Assembly: GCA_950295325.1 (NCBI GenBank) | Contig: OX485804.1 | Coordinates: 56,112,001-56,172,000 of the forward strand | DNA length: 60,000 nt | Reading direction: 5' to 3' | Source of the DNA: Polytrichum commune | Taxonomy: Eukaryota > Streptophyta > Polytrichopsida > Polytrichales > Polytrichaceae | In this document: piece after piece, positions 1-11,604 of the stretch | Layout: each line of letters begins with the position of its first letter | Position numbering within the stretch: position 1 is the stretch's first letter | The notes under the pieces: model-generated | Seen by the model: only the letters and a program-made list of their open reading frames with translations | Database searches by the model: none | What the model was told of the DNA's origin: nothing | Position numbers and translations under genes: made by a program

Positions 1-319
1 GCTACATTTTTCTTGAACTAATACTCAAGGTTTTGGTCAGAAGTCCCTAGGAAGACACAAGGGAAGACACAGGGGTAACCAGCCCACATTCCTTCCACCG
101 TGACTAGAAGATTAGTTTGGCCCACATTAATTTTTTCCACGTTGACTATTACCCACACTACACGTGACCACACAAAATTCGATTTCAAATTTCCATGGTA
201 CGGCCTTTGGATGAGCTTCAAGGGCCCTCACAAATTTCATGGTCATGGCCCTTGCCCTTAGAGTAAATTGGCCTTTAGTCCTTAAACCCACTGATTCAGT
301 GCACTCAAAATCAACTCAC

Positions 320-3300
320 CATTCGTTTCCAAGCTGAAGGTTGCTACAGATGTTTCTTCATCTTCCAAGTTTGAGCTGAACCGGCGGTGCCCGGAACACG
401 TCACTCCTAAAGGTGCAGTGGGATGAAAACCAAAACCATTCACTGTATCTGCAGCTCCACAAAAATAACCAAAATAAATTTTTAGCAACAAATTATTTTG
501 GCCAGTAATCCACAGTAGAGGATAGCAGATTCCAAAACAAACAGAAGTCTATGTTGCACACCCAAACACCAAGTAACCACCCTGAGTGACATAATTATAT
601 TAGAGCAACTCTTATTATCACTAACAAGGATTCTCACAATAACTGGTGGCCAATAAAGTGTTGGACAACATTTGGGCTTCATGGCAACTTTGCTCCCAAA
701 AAACCCTAGAGAGTCCATTTACTCAGAATAATTTTACAGTGATCCTTGGAGATGTCACTTGAAGAATCATCAAACAACCAGAATTGCTGATGAAAATGGT
801 TATCAGATATATCAGGGCAGTTTACCAGCAGCTGCTTGAAAGCTTGTGGCCCAGTCACCTGTTTGAAGGTCGTAAACATGTACATAACCATCCTGCAAAA
901 TTCATGTCAGTTTCGTAAAAGATATTTTTAATATATGTAATGACACATAAGTGGAAGAAAATCTGCTAAATAAAAAGTCAATAATTCACATGTGTGACTA
1001 TGTACCTGGCCACCAGTTCCTAGATACCGACCACAAGGCTCAATGTCGAAGGCGATCCTCTGATTTGTATCGGATGTTATTCTTGGCAATCTACACAGCA
1101 GATAAAATAAAATAAAATGAATGTCCTGGACCCATCAACTCTGACAAGACAATTTTGACGCTTTAAAGCAGCAAGTAATTACCAAACAAATCGTAGTGAG
1201 CATGCCATGAGATGTTCAAATGAGTTTGGCCTTCAATGAACCGATAGAGAAGTTCTTTGTTCAAACCTCAACACCGACTACACGCATGCACCAAAAACTT
1301 ACTGAACATGGAAAGTTTCATATGATAAAAAAATCAACTCCTGACCAAAACTCCAGTTGAATTAAAAGGATAACTCTAATAAATGAACCTAGTGTTTTTC
1401 TGAGAAAAGTGGTGAAAGGACTTGCTTATAGACAATGCCAGCTGTATTTCGCACATCCCAGCACAAGATGTTTGGGTCCTAATCAACAATCCCCACCCCA
1501 CCACAAAATGCCAAAGCAATTCAGAAAGGTCAAAACTTCATATCACACCTTACTTGAGATAGACATAGATAGATAGATATAAACGTCAGCTCCAAAGAAG
1601 AGCAAGCAAGAATGATAGAGCATACTCAATAATAAGTCATTGATTAGTTACAAACTGCACTGCTCGACCAGTCATTATTTTTGCTTGATGACAAAGTCCA
1701 CTGAGAGCTTCTACACTGATATGTGCAATTGGGTTGGCCCACGCTACTAAATGAAAATTCCACACTATTTTGAACTTTCACTACCACAGTAACAATATAA
1801 AATAAAATATATTTTACTGTGGTGAATATCGGATGAATAAACAAGTTATAAGCTTTTCTAATCTGGTTTCGATCCAAGATAATTTGCATGGGTAAAGAGG
1901 CAACCTAATTGCACTTATGAGTGTAGAAGTTGAAGTGGTACCTTTCGGCCACCAGTGTAGAGATAATTCCCATCCTTCGAAAACAAGACCTGCCACATTT
2001 CCAAACAAATACACAACCCATTTAGACAATAATACTGACTAATGAAATTTAATTTTTTTGCTAACATCTGTTTTCATGCTCACAAGCTGTCATCTAAATC
2101 TATCAGAGCATTAAAAACAATTTTACACTGCAATTCATTATACCTCTTCACTCACCTAGTATAGACCTAGGTTAGTAAAATTGAGTTTCATTTTGTTGCT
2201 CACAGTTTCATATTTTCATGTGACATGGGTTCAATATGGAATAGCAAGACATTACCTCTCCAACACCATGGACAGATTTCATCTTGGTTTTTAAGATGAA
2301 GCAAGACGTCTTGTACCTACAGAAATGAGGATTAAACCCTTACAGGTCCGAGAGGCCTATTCTGGACCTTAAGGTGTCATAAGGAGGGGATTTAAGAATA
2401 CTTCTTGATTTTTTAGCCAAAAAGGTCAAAAGTGACTATCTAAAATAGCCCATTTATCACATAATTATTCCAATCACAGCATATATTTATGTAGAATGAT
2501 ATATAGAGAGAGATTGAGCTCAAATAAATGACCTAGACTCAGATACATACCATGTATATCTTTTCATATTGTCACACATGACTTTGCTTTCACTTTATCT
2601 TTTTAATCGGATGTGCTAAATATGAATCCAAAAAAATAGACCAAAAATAATAAAAGTCAATACTTGGTGTGGGTCGTACAAACCATCATGTATCCCCGTA
2701 TAAACACACCTCTGGTCCTATTAAGGGTTAAGATCGAAACAGTCTTAGTTCGAAGTTTGAATACCTGGGTGACTCCACCTTCTTGACCATGAAGAACAAA
2801 TAGAAGCTCTGCATTGTGCTCACTGTACAGAGCTGTTGTCCTGTTGTAAGAGCCAGCAGCAAGTAAACCCTCTGAGTTTGGACTAAATGCCAAACACGCG
2901 ATAATACCTGCCAAACAATAATTATTACTCCAAAGAACAATCAATAATTTACACAATAATGCTCCCAACAAAGCAAGAGTCTCTAAACTGCTTCATTTAA
3001 AGTCCTCTGAACAAGCTATAAAAAATCATCCAGTCTTATGACGACTTCATTGGACACACCTGTCTGGCCGTCCTTGGTATTGGTTAAAGTAGAATACTGT
3101 GAAAACTCACGCCCTGGTCGGGCTGTGTCAAAAACCCTAAGTGTCTTGTTGTACCCACAAAATAACCTGCAACAGTTTAGAAGATAATATTCAAGAGTAT
3201 TAGACCTCATTCTCAAAGCTCAGAAAATCTTAAGCAAAACATAGACTTGTGCGTGCTTTTACCAAAGCAGTATGCACAAAAATTTGTACTTGAGCAAGCA

Positions 3301-6300
3301 CAACTCTATTTTTTCATATACAAAATTTGATCTACCTACACCTGCAAAGGTGGAGAGAAAGACTCACTTGTTTCCTAAAGGATTGAAGGCAATGGAATAG
3401 GCTGCTGTAATCTCATCCATGGCGTCGTAAGCTCTATATGTGCACCTCAGCTGCCATGCCAGATACATGCAAAGAAAATCACAAAAATGTTAACTCATAT
3501 GAGGTAAAAAACAGACATTAGAATGTCAGCCATCTGGAAAGGAAACCTTTAGAGAAATGAAGAAAGCGAAGAGCTTTACTCAAGTGAACCACAAATTAAA
3601 GTTATCCTTTAATTCAACTGTAGTTTTGGCCAGGAGTCAGTATGGAATGTTCTTCATTCAAACCTCCACACCAACTCCAAGCATGCACCGAAAACTTATC
3701 AAAGATGGAAAGTGTTGTATGCAAAACAACCAACTCCAGGCCAAAACTACAGTTGAATTAAAGGATAACTGTATTCACATGGATTGGAATCATTCAGATT
3801 ATAAATACATGCAAGAATGACTGAAACAGCAGGCTCATCAATATGCTTAATTTCTTACTCTCCCTTTTTAAGTCAACTTTCAAGGCAGCCTTCAACTTAG
3901 CCCAGATTAAAAGAATTGTCTGTTTCTGATACCATACAGGTATCTAGAATGAGAGTTTCACAGTTTTTGATACCAGTAAGGTATGGGTATTTGATGGTAT
4001 TTCTGAATTACGATGCCATTTGGGTATATACACCGTACAAAAACCTTCACACCTAAGCAAGATCACCCTAGAATGGTATTGACCCAAATCATAACTCGTG
4101 TCTACAAAAATTCTCTCACCTTTGACATACCAACCATATATCAATATTTGACTGGTGTTACAATTTTGATACCTAAGGGTAGGTTCTTTGATACCATGAT
4201 TGATGTTGATTATTGATACCATGCATTCACCTATATACCAGACTGACAATGGTTTAAACAGCATGCTCTCATTTAGTAACTTAAATGTGTACAAATGAAC
4301 AAAATAAAGAAACGTATGATACAGAACAAACTCACCTCCCCAGATACAGCATCCCAAAGATGAACAGGATGATCTCGTGAAGATGTTGCAAATGTACATG
4401 TTGAAGCATCTGTGGCCGCATGTGAGTTTTATCAAGCCATAGAAAAAAAGGATAAACAACTTACCAGAAAACCTTTCCTTTATTTATAAGGGTTCAATGA
4501 AGGTCCATACTTGGAGAAATGCAGTAATGATCAGACTTTGGAGTTTACTACAACAAGAAGGTGCACACAAATGTGATAACATATAAATGTTCTGTCCCCC
4601 AAACAATTTACACACAAATCTGTATAAAGATAACTGAGTGAGTTGTAATCGATAATAAAGTAGTACCAAAGAAGGAGGCTGCTCAAGGTGAAAAAATTGG
4701 AACCTGTAGCAGTCATCCAAGGATACCAGCAAAAATCATACACGGCCTCTCCTTCATTAATGATCAAAGCTGCTGTGAATGAATCTGTGAGACGGCCAAG
4801 CTGAGAAAATTGAATATCAAAACATGTGTGTAGCTTGAAGACTATGAGGAACAGTATCACAGATTGAAAACAAATGAAACTGAGAACAGAAACACAAGAT
4901 AAAAAGACTGAGTACCTTCAATGACTTTGGACACATCACTTGATTGAGTATCATCAAGTGCGTCACTAGGCCTGCAAGCTCCAAAACCCATTAAACATTA
5001 GTAATAGTGCACTGACTATCTGTAGAGCAATTTCTTCTTTCTATCTCCTTGACTTCGTAATGTTTAATGGTATTTGTAGGCTCAATGTACGACCTAAAAC
5101 ACAATTTCTACGAGCCTCACCAAGTCTTAAAATCATATTTTTAATATTTATGGCTTTGGAACTTTATTTGGTACAATATCTTGTTTCAAAGAGAAGACAT
5201 AAAAATACTCAAATGTGACATTTATGATCCAAATACTAAGTATATAGTTGCATTCAAGGGCACCCATGATGTATATTTCAAACCAAATCTTCAATAGCAT
5301 TAAGGTATTCAACCAATTTGAAAAGTGCACTTTAAGAATGAGCTGATTATATATAGGGTCATTTTGACATATTTAGCTTAAAAGGGAAGTATGTAACACA
5401 AGTACACGTTTTTGTGCCTGGAGAGGCCCCACATTGGGGTCAAGAAGATGATTCAAGTGGTGCAAACAGCAACAAAGAAACTTCTAATAGGGGTGGGCAG
5501 AACTTGAGCAGACTCACAAGTCAAAAATGCGGAGGTTGTTGTCCTCACTGTTTGTTAAGAAGCATGATCCATCTGGAGACCTGTACCCCACCAAAAAATA
5601 CCACGAATGATTGTGAAAAAGACCATTTTTAAGTAATCACCATGCTCAAGTGGGAGACATATACAGAAACTGTAAAAATTAAAAAATGAGCTCTGTAACC
5701 TGACAAAATTCTTCTACCATAGCCCAAGAAGACTAAGAATGAATCAGACTCGTCATGAATTCTAACTAGAACCCTACTCATAGTTCTAAGTTCATGTTAT
5801 CGCTTTGAAACCAAACACACCCACAAAGAATTTCATTATTTGTTCCAAAATGCCCATGCATAGGATAAAGCTATAGGTACACAAGATTCTGGGCTGCTTT
5901 AGAGGCCATCCTGCCCACACACATTAAAATTTCGAGTACATGATGATTGGATTTCAGATGGACAAATAATTTAGCAACAATTATGTGTGTTACAGTATCT
6001 GAACAAAATTTCTGCACCAGCCTGAATAACCACTGTCCTGGGCCGCTGTGTTTCAGTCCCCTTTAAAAAGATTCAAAACATGAACCTTTCATTTGCATGC
6101 TTTAAAATATGGCCCTGAAAAGTACTACATTACACCCGTGGTATAAGCTTCTGAGCAACAATCTCTGAGTCATGAGCGCAACAGGTCTTAAACCCTGAAC
6201 AGGGTTTTAACCAGTGTTGGTCAGGTATCGTCTTTTGTTGACCATTCGGGTATCTATAATGAGGTTTCACACTTTTTGATACCAGAAGGGTATGGGTATT

Positions 6301-7780
6301 TGACAGTACTTTTGATTCAGTACCATACGTGTCAATATACCAACCCTAAACCTTCATACCTAGGCAAAATCGTCCTAGTATCAATACGGTGTAGAATAGA
6401 ATTGACCCAAATAATAACTCAGGTATACAAAAATTCTCTCACCTTGACATACCCAGCAGATATCAATACTTAACTGGTATAACAATTTTGATACTCATGG
6501 GAGGTTCTTTGATATCATAAATGATGTTGATTATTGATACTCAAGCATTCACCTATAGTTTAACTGGAACCTATATATTTACCAGCACTGTTTCTAGCCC
6601 TAGTCGAAATATAAGGTTCTGAATGAAAGTAAATTCCAGTCCTTGGAGGCTAACATTAACACTAAGATAACACTAGGTGTCCTCATTTTTTAACATGTAC
6701 TTGATTGCGGAAGAGAACGAGTTTTGAATTTTTTTAATGTTATCAACCATTCACTCTCAGGAAAGGTATAGAATCCTTTTAACACAGCATGCATAAGCAG
6801 AGATGTAGAAACCTATCAAAAGACTCTGGAATATGGATCCCACAAACCACTTCACCTCATTGAAAGAAAAATCTTGCTTGGAAAAAACATTACACCCATG
6901 GTTTCAGCTTCTGAGCAGCAATCTCTCAGTCACGAGTGCAACAAGTCTTAAACCCCAAACAGGGTTTAGTATTCTATTCGAAATGTAAGATTCTGAATGG
7001 AAGTCAAATACTAGAACATGGACCTGAGTGCAATAAAATCTTCATTGACACCAAAATAAATACACGTGAAGCATCGTCATTTAATGAAATACTTGATTAA
7101 GGAGGACCTAGATTTTTTTAAATAAAAATCAATCATTCACTCTCCCCACGAAAGGCATCACACAACATGGATCAACAGATGTAAAAATCCTCTCAAAAAA
7201 ATCTGGTACATGGATCTCACCCACCACATCACCCCCTTGAAAGTTTGTTGGAAGGAGAATTAGCCACAACTTGCTTGAAAACAACATTACACCCGTGGTT
7301 TAAGCTTCGGAGCAACAATCTCTCAGTCATGAGTGGGACACAAGTCTTAAACCCCGAACAGGGTATTAAACCCTATTCCGAAATGTAATTTTCCAGACAA
7401 TGGACCTGAGTGCGATAAAATCCTCAATTCATCACATGCTCATGAAGGAAGACCTAGATTAGTTGTTATGAAAAAAAAAATTCAAACCGGTCTCTCTCCT
7501 CAGGGGTAAAGGCTTACAATCTGCCATATCACACAACATGGAGGAATAGACATGTAAAAAATCCTATCAAACGATGGATTCTGGTGCATGAATGTGAAAC
7601 CCACCACTTGACGCCCTTGAAAAAATTGTTGGATGGAGAATGAGCCACCACTTGCTTGGAAAAATGGTATCTGCGAGATGGGGGCGTTGAGAAATCAAGT
7701 ACAGGCCAATAGTGCACCCCTTGTTGTTGCTCCTCCTCCTCCGCACCTCCAACAACATCATCTTCCGCCATCATCCCCAT
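320..7780 (-). CDS. TCAB1: Telomerase Cajal body protein 1 (TCAB1/WRAP53) homologue, WD40 protein, 3' end off window
   Basis: WD40 beta-propeller protein that in animals binds the CAB box of telomerase RNA and scaRNAs and brings them to Cajal bodies. Exons on the minus strand, in gene order: 7605-7780, 5518-5580, 4916-4971, 4704-4784, 4336-4409, 3368-3450, 3060-3166, 2765-2907, 1942-1989, 1426-1478, 1006-1090, 826-892, 320-448. All junctions keep phase and give about 388 residues. Recognisable blocks are NNFFKGVKW / SPDGSCFLTNSEDN (exons 1-2), AVYDFCWYPWM, SSRDHPVHLWDAVSGE, LFCGYNKTLRVFDTARPGRE, GIIACLAFSPNSEG, TNQRIAFDIEPCGRYLGTGG and VNGFGFHP. They follow the order of human WRAP53. The start at 7780 opens MGMMAEDD, an acidic low-complexity leader. 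The 320 boundary is a donor (gtgagt), so at least one more exon lies left of base 1. The exon-4 acceptor was moved from 4800 to 4784 to keep phase. The family call is firm; single splice sites are inferred. Confidence 0.9.
1091..1425 (-). other. GC-AG intron of the TCAB1 homologue
   Basis: Exon 1426-1478 ends TATAA and is followed by gcaagt, with no GT available. The next exon, from 1090, follows gtgtag. Joining them gives Tyr-Lys-Leu-Pro-Arg in frame, as the WD40 alignment needs. gcaagt is the usual sequence context of GC donors. Confidence 0.75.
3599..3770. repeat. Hairpin-forming element in a TCAB1 intron
   Basis: A perfect 30-bp inverted repeat (3602-3631 against 3739-3768) flanks a loop of about 107 nt, between the exons at 3368-3450 and 4336-4409. 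A diverged relative lies in another intron at about 1190-1380: it shares the loop text (caccgactacacgcatgcac against caccaactccaagcatgcac) and the right arm. It is most likely a small inverted-repeat element. It could also serve as a small-RNA precursor, which is inference. Confidence 0.7.
3930..4255. mobile_element. MITE-like copy, 'gataccag' family, in a TCAB1 intron
   Basis: It matches 6205-6600 over most of its length; both contain tttttgatacca, tatgggtatttga, acaaaaattctctcacc and gatgttgattattgatac. The ends are not sharp here. No coding capacity; the 67-codon open frame inside it is fortuitous. Confidence 0.65.
6127..7604 (-). repeat. Three tandem units in TCAB1 intron 1, carrying decayed copies of the exon-1 end
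   Basis: The block around 'attacaccc(g/a)tgg..ta/tcagcttc' followed by 'aatctctcagtcatgag' and 'gtcttaaacccc.aacagg' recurs at 6127, 6889 and 7287. Units are about 390 bp once the inserted element at 6205-6600 is subtracted. Each unit also holds a diverged copy of the end of exon 1 (7605-7660): 7219-7275 is clear and 6845-6890 is weaker. In the 7219 copy the reading runs FKQVVANSPSN and then breaks. Intron 1 therefore grew by tandem duplication of the exon 1/intron 1 junction. Confidence 0.75.
6205..6600. mobile_element. MITE-like copy, 'gataccag' family, in TCAB1 intron 1
   Basis: It begins near accagtgttggtcaggtat and ends near accagcactgtt, weak terminal inverted repeats of about 12 bp. 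It interrupts the first unit of the intron-1 tandem array, which dates the insertion after the array formed. Related copies lie at 3930-4255 and, inverted, at 23645-24050. Confidence 0.65.
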
Positions 7781-8150
7781 CTCCCTCCCTTGCTCTAGGA
7801 AATGCCCAATTCAGGGATTTTGAGTCTTTGTGAATGCCATCCTCTCATTTGCTTGTGTCCATCTTCGCAGAAACATACACAACCCTCAACAGCCTAATTA
7901 AGTTAAGTTGTTATGGAGGTTTTGGAGTCGCCAAATTCTCTTCCTCAAGGATCAAACCCCCAACTTTGCAGACAAAACCCGGGTTTTGGAGCCTCCCCCC
8001 TCCCCCCAGCAAGTTAGGGCTTCTCTGGGTTTTAGGTGGGGAAGGAGATGCATAAGATTACTAACTTAAGGGTGGGTTTGTGACACTAGGGTTCAAGACC
8101 AAAGAAACTATGAAATTGAGCAATCTTCAGGTAGATGTGCCTATTTTGGC
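7781..8150 (-). promoter_or_regulatory. Upstream region of the TCAB1 homologue
   Basis: This is the gap between the TCAB1 start and a dispersed repeat. It holds a C-rich tract (7987-8010) and, read on the minus strand, an AACCCTAG telo-box-like motif at about 8086-8094. I see no clear TATA box. The promoter role is inferred from position only. Confidence 0.35.
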
Positions 8151-8156
8151 TACATG

Positions 8157-8290
8157 ATGATCTTAATTGGACACCTATATTATTTGAGTGGTATATGGCT
8201 TGGTGCAGCTCCAAGAACAGAGATCAAAAAGACATGTGTTTAGAAGAGATTGAACTATGTGCTCAAATTTTGATGACCATTTTAGGCTCA
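8157..8290 (+). repeat. Dispersed repeat D, copy 1
   Basis: It shares 'gagtggtat.tgg', 'catgtgtttagaagagattg' and 'actatgtgctcaaa' with 21620-21740. Copies in the opposite orientation lie at 22690-23240, 29050-29170, 33650-33880, 41700-41860 and 43370-43460. Noncoding and of unknown class. Confidence 0.6.
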
Positions 8291-9448
8291 GTAATAAACA
8301 TAATTGGGGTAGTTATATGAGCATTCAACGTAATTTTATCAATGTCCTTCATTTTGACACCTCTAATATATTCTTCAACCATCTCGTCCTTCTTTTGTTT
8401 GAGGGAGCCTAAACTTTCAATGACTTCCCCTTTTGAGTACTTTATTCTAAAGCTTATGAGGAATGTCATTCTCAAGGTTAGCCAATCTGGAAAATGGTTT
8501 GGATCAACTTGAGAGTACCATTCTAGAGTTTCTTTTTTCCAAAATAGCTCGAAACAATTGTATCTTAATCACATCAATATCCTCTTGATTGACCAAACAT
8601 ACATTATTGATTTTTTGTATGTAGGTATTTGGGTCACATTTACCTTCATAGGTAGGTAAGGGATCCTTCATTCTTTGTAAAGGGACTACCATATTGATTG
8701 GGTTACTTCTAGTGTTGCCTTGAATGTTAATTTGATTCAATTTGTTCCCTAGGGTCTCAATCTGTTGGAGTCTTTCATCAAACTTTCTCTTTAATTCTTC
8801 AACTCGTCTATGTTGAGAGGGTTTTTTTTTTTTTTTTTTTTTTGCAAGGTCTTTTTATTTATCTTTGTTTGAGTCGATTGACTCTTATGGTCATTGAAGA
8901 TGTTTGAACTTTTCCTCAAAGTTTAGTTTTACATCTTCCAAATCTTCTATTTTCGGAAATCTCTTATTGTACGGATGTTTTTGGAAAGTTTCTCCTTTGC
9001 TTTGTTCTTCTCCTTCCGAGGTGTGAAAGTCCATTCTTCCTTTGGTAATATATTCTTTATCTTCAATACATAAGTCCCGAGAGGGGTACCAATTACCAAC
9101 TCATTTTTGTCGCCTTTGATTTCTTCTTGGTCCAAGTTACTCAAATATTTGCTCATTTCTCCTTTATCTTCACCTTCACTTCAACTCTCTAATATGGGTT
9201 GGTCTGGTAGTATGGGAACCTATTGCAAGTGGTTTAGAAGCATTTATATGTTCTTCATTTCCTTTAGTTATTTGTTGTGTATGTCTATTGTACCTCTCAT
9301 TCATTTCTTTTCTTTTGTTCTTTGGTTTGGCCCACCCTACCAGGCCCTCATGGTTTTGCATGCGCTTCACATGCTTCCTCTCTGCTTCTTGTTCTTTGTG
9401 GGTTAGTGATGCACTTCGGGTACTAGATATATTTTCCGAATCAACCAT
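8263..9448 (-). pseudogene. Decayed gypsy-type retrotransposon gag
   Basis: Broken minus-strand frames resemble plant Ty3/gypsy Gag: about 9448-9176 (charged N-terminal part), 9156-8947, 8740-8504 and 8475-8263. The diagnostic stretch is MKDPLPTYEGKCDPNTYIQK, the Gag 'P.Y.G..DP..yi' motif, followed in a shifted frame by a region with RMTFLISFRIKYSK and KKDEMVEEYI. Frames are split by stops and by a run of about 22 T at 8821-8843. No protease, reverse transcriptase or integrase follows before the TCAB1 upstream region, so the element is truncated. Confidence 0.65.
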
Positions 9449-9649
9449 GTATGCTACTTGGAGTGTTTTGGTATCATGGTCTTGGTTGGCTCTCTTAGCT
9501 TTGTTGCCTCAATGCATCTGTACTTCACATGTTTACTTGTGGATTATTGCTTTGATTTTGATTTTGGTGTCTTCTTTCTTCATGCATGCTTCACTCATAA
9601 TTATGGGTTCCCATACTCCCATTCCAACCACCATATAGAGGTAAGAATA

Positions 9650-10300
9650 TCTTTCTAACATGTAAATCGTACAACAAGCCTTCTTGTTTGTAGTGGTATC
9701 CTCAATGCTTGGTTGTTCCTAATTCATGAGCTCCTATTCCTTCTCTTTTGTCATTTCATACCTTGAAAAATATCGCAACTTGAAATTCCTACAGTATACT
9801 ATTAATGTTCTTTTATAATTGAAACTTGTGAACAAAACCTATCTCCTTTTCCATAATGATTGGTAAATTTGATCTATGAATTTTTTTGCAAATTCCCTAT
9901 TAGTTTGTGAGATCTCATTGTACCTTCCCATCTTTTAGGGTTTACTCGCTTGTTTCATACTTCGGGTAATCCATGCCATTTACCTAAGACTGAAAGGTTT
10001 TGTTTCAAATTTCCCCCGTCATCATCTATGTCAATTTGCACATAGAGTCCTCGAATGTTTAATTGCTCAGTTCTTTGATGTACAACTTTCTCGACATGAA
10101 ATTACTTCCATGGTCTAGATATCCATGACAATTCAAACTCCTCATCTATTTCATGTTCAAGTCTTTTGCATCATATTTGGTATATGTCTTGGAAAGTAGC
10201 AAGATTCTTATGTCCATAGATCTATGGTTCCCGCCATCCAACTTACCCAAGAATCTTATATGTGTATTTAGTATTTAGAGACCCCTAAATATTATGAGTG
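9650..10300. other. Non-coding stretch, probable retroelement leader
   Basis: No supported gene. It lies between the gag fossil and the primer-binding-like site, which fits the untranslated leader of the same minus-strand element. Confidence 0.35.
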
Positions 10301-10360
10301 TGACGTTCATGTGGCGAGATCCCCAGCATGGTCGCCAAAATGTTGAGGTTGGCTCCTAGG
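10300..10360 (-). mobile_element. Primer-binding-like site and inner LTR edge of the gypsy fossil
   Basis: Read on the minus strand, a sequence ending CTCAACA is followed by TT and then TTGGCGACCATGCTGGGGA. This resembles plant gypsy primer-binding sites that start TGGCGACC (tRNA-Arg type). The LTR would start at plus 10341 (TGTTGAGG) and run rightwards. I could not find its other end or a second copy, so the LTR is not delimited. Confidence 0.4.
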
Positions 10361-11604
10361 TCAAGAGGGTCTCTGAACCTCGGATGGTGTAACCCTCTGC
10401 TTGACCAATGACATGAATGTCACACATTAGATATTTAGACTCGAAAACCTTATTTTGAAATTGTACCAAGTCATGGTTTGATTCATAATTAGTGGGTGAA
10501 ATTTCTAACTCTAGGGTGAGGAGAGGTATCCTCTTCTAGGTATATTTTGAATTCCTTTGGGTTCAAAGAACACCTCTATGTAACCACAGTAGGTTTTCAA
10601 ATTTCATAAATGTGTGGATTCATGAATCATAGTTATCCTCTTAGAAATCCAAGGGGTTAGATGTCTATCTTGTATTGTAGCTTTATAAAACCACATTGCA
10701 ACGCATTATTGGCTCTGTCTTTTGAGATGGTTTTTGAAATGAGCCAAAGTTTGGCCTCGGTCAGACAACCAAGTAAAATTGGCCACGTGTGGAGGAAAAT
10801 CATAGGGCATAGCATGCTTGTGCCAAGATGCTTGTTCATTTATAATAAACATATGATACATGAAAATGACTAACCTCACCTTTCAAAGTGATTGATAGGT
10901 ACTACAAAATATGCAAAATTAGAAAATCACCTAATTGAATGGTCATTTAATTGCTTGTCAACAAGATAATACCCCTGAAACAATCACACCCTTGCCGCAC
11001 GTGGTTCCCAAAAGTCAAACTAAGTGTTAACCCTGAGGATATTATTAAACATTAAAAGCTTTACTTGGTAACAAATTTCATCAATAGTAAAAAGATATAG
11101 CATTGTGTAGCTTTGAATAGTAAGTGATAATAAATATCATATTTAGTGTAGTGCACACAACTGCTTGCATATCTCAAGCATCTAGCAAGTGTTGTGCTAA
11201 CTTACATAAACCTACTAGGGAGTCATTTCTTTGCTCACTTCATGCAACTATCCACATACAAATTCAAGTTCACATGCAAGTGGCATTTCTTGCTCGTGGT
11301 TTACATGATTAAATGAACCAATGACCATTACGAGATTATTTTAACCTACACTTTTTGTGCCCCCATAATCTTCAATTTGTTTCCTTAAGAAAAAATTACA
11401 TTGGAACCCCTACGGTTTGAGCCTCGTAAGACATATGCATCATAGTATTGGTTGGACAAGTAAAAGTAACATGACACCTACCAAAAAGAAGAGAGAAAAT
11501 GCAATGAACATCATATAGCATGGGAATTTCTATTTTGAGCCAAGCTAACTTCTTGATACGAGTCAAAGATCCCAATAGTCTAGTAGGTCCAATTGGGATG
11601 ATAA
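10361..11604. other. Non-coding stretch
   Basis: I see no supported gene or clear repeat structure; open frames here are short and unrecognised. The left part may be LTR sequence of the gypsy fossil. Confidence 0.3.

Noticed and set aside
18-300. Last exon of the TCAB1 homologue
   Set aside because: No recognisable C-terminal WD40 sequence. Bases 190-260 instead resemble the end of the GGGCCACTTCACAC element.
2250-2320. Possible extra TCAB1 exon (reading SCFILKTKMKSVHGVGE)
   Set aside because: No family similarity, and exons 2765-2907 and 1942-1989 join directly in phase.
4531-4860. Exon of the TCAB1 homologue starting at 4800 (LGRLTDSF...)
   Set aside because: The acceptor at 4800 puts the joined reading out of frame; the acceptor ending at 4785 keeps phase with the exon at 4916-4971.
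9107-9638. Plus-strand frames rich in hydrophobic residues
   Set aside because: Antisense to the gag fossil; the apparent membrane segments come from reading the complement of Lys/Glu-rich codons.
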